The notes beneath the pieces are model-generated. The model searched no databases. It saw only the letters and a program-made list of their open reading frames with translations, and was not told where the DNA came from. Position numbers and translations under genes: made by a program. A stretch of DNA of 5,910 bases, taken from NCBI GenBank assembly GCA_937942965.1, contig CALDGN010000129.1:1-5910 (forward strand), written 5' to 3'. Positions within the stretch are counted from its first letter, which is position 1. Every line of letters starts with the position of its first letter. This document shows positions 5,566-5,910 of the stretch, piece after piece. This DNA is from an uncultured Acidimicrobiales bacterium (GTDB lineage Bacteria; Actinomycetota; Acidimicrobiia; Acidimicrobiales; UBA10347).

Positions 5566-5910
5566 ATGTCCGGCATCTTGAGCGACCTCGATTTCGACGG
5601 CGGCACCGCCCGTCGTCGTCCCACCTATCCGAATGTGCCCGCCGACAAGGGTCTCGTCGTTCGCCACAGAACGAGCGGCTACGTCGGCCCGATCGTCAAG
5701 TTCGGAGCGCAGTGGGTGACGATGCGCGACCAGAACGGCCGCGAGCATCGCTTGCGGATCGAAAAGGGTGCGTTCTCGGTCGGCGGCAAGACCGTCAATC
5801 TCGTCGCTCCGAAGGTCGTCGTCGAGCCGGCGAGCTCCATCACGGCATCGGGTTCGATCGCGATCGAAGATGCCGACGCACGGGTCGCCCGACCGAGCCG
5901 AATCCTCGTC
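5566..5910 (+). CDS. DUF3097 family protein, N-terminal part (runs off the window)
   Basis: The frame is open for 115 codons from ATG 5566 to the last base of the window without a stop, so this is the N-terminal part of a longer protein. Features match what I recall of the actinobacterial DUF3097 family: an RRRPTYPNVPADKGLVV opening (17-32), a small beta-rich module with SGYVGPIVKFGAQWVTMRD (37-55) and GREHRLRIEKGAFSVGGKTV (58-77), and the conserved ASGSIAIEDADARVARPSRI segment (94-113), which in the family precedes an EG-HDAEL-type acidic motif just past the window end. The first module resembles a small barrel, which is my impression only. The function of the family is unknown to me; the TOPRIM-like look of the following motif hints at nucleic-acid or nucleotide chemistry, and this is speculative. 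It follows the SGNH gene by 21 bp, with its own likely -10 element. Confidence 0.75.
   Translation, partial: MSGILSDLDFDGGTARRRPTYPNVPADKGLVVRHRTSGYVGPIVKFGAQWVTMRDQNGREHRLRIEKGAFSVGGKTVNLVAPKVVVEPASSITASGSIAIEDADARVARPSRILV

Noticed and set aside
3601..5748. 715-codon open frame on the - strand crossing the ABC-F, SGNH and DUF3097 genes
   Set aside because: Arg/Pro-rich translation in a shifted frame over three well-supported genes; a GC-rich shadow frame.

Overview
The window looks like a high-GC actinobacterial chromosome. The best lineage clues are the DUF3097 gene at the right end, a family I know only from actinobacteria, the C-rich codon use, and start codons with no Shine-Dalgarno sequence but an extended-type -10 hexamer (TAnnnT) 7-8 nt upstream, as in leaderless actinobacterial transcripts. 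An Acidimicrobiia-like organism (Ilumatobacter relatives) is my guess from style, not something the sequence proves.

Left part (1-2199, all + strand): the 3' end of a MarR-type regulator overlaps by ATGA a cysteine hydrolase of the isochorismatase superfamily with an N-terminal membrane anchor. The two are very probably one translationally coupled operon. After a 253-bp gap comes an APH-type small-molecule kinase (aminoglycoside phosphotransferase / homoserine kinase II fold). This part is lower in GC and rich in AAC, CAA and CAC codons.

Middle (2200-2885): about 690 bp without a convincing gene, lying between convergent genes. It holds an 18-bp perfect palindrome and several weaker dyads. 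It may mark a junction between an accessory block on the left and a backbone block on the right.

Right part (2886-5910): an ABC-F ATPase of the Uup type on the - strand, divergent from a cytoplasmic SGNH/GDSL hydrolase on the + strand, followed 21 bp later by the first 115 codons of a DUF3097 protein that runs out of the window. GC is higher here.

No CRISPR array, transposase, tRNA or rRNA was found. I see no clearly new multi-gene system. The most unusual items are the membrane-tethered hydrolase under a MarR gene, the repeated leaderless-promoter spacing, and the palindrome in the long intergenic region.
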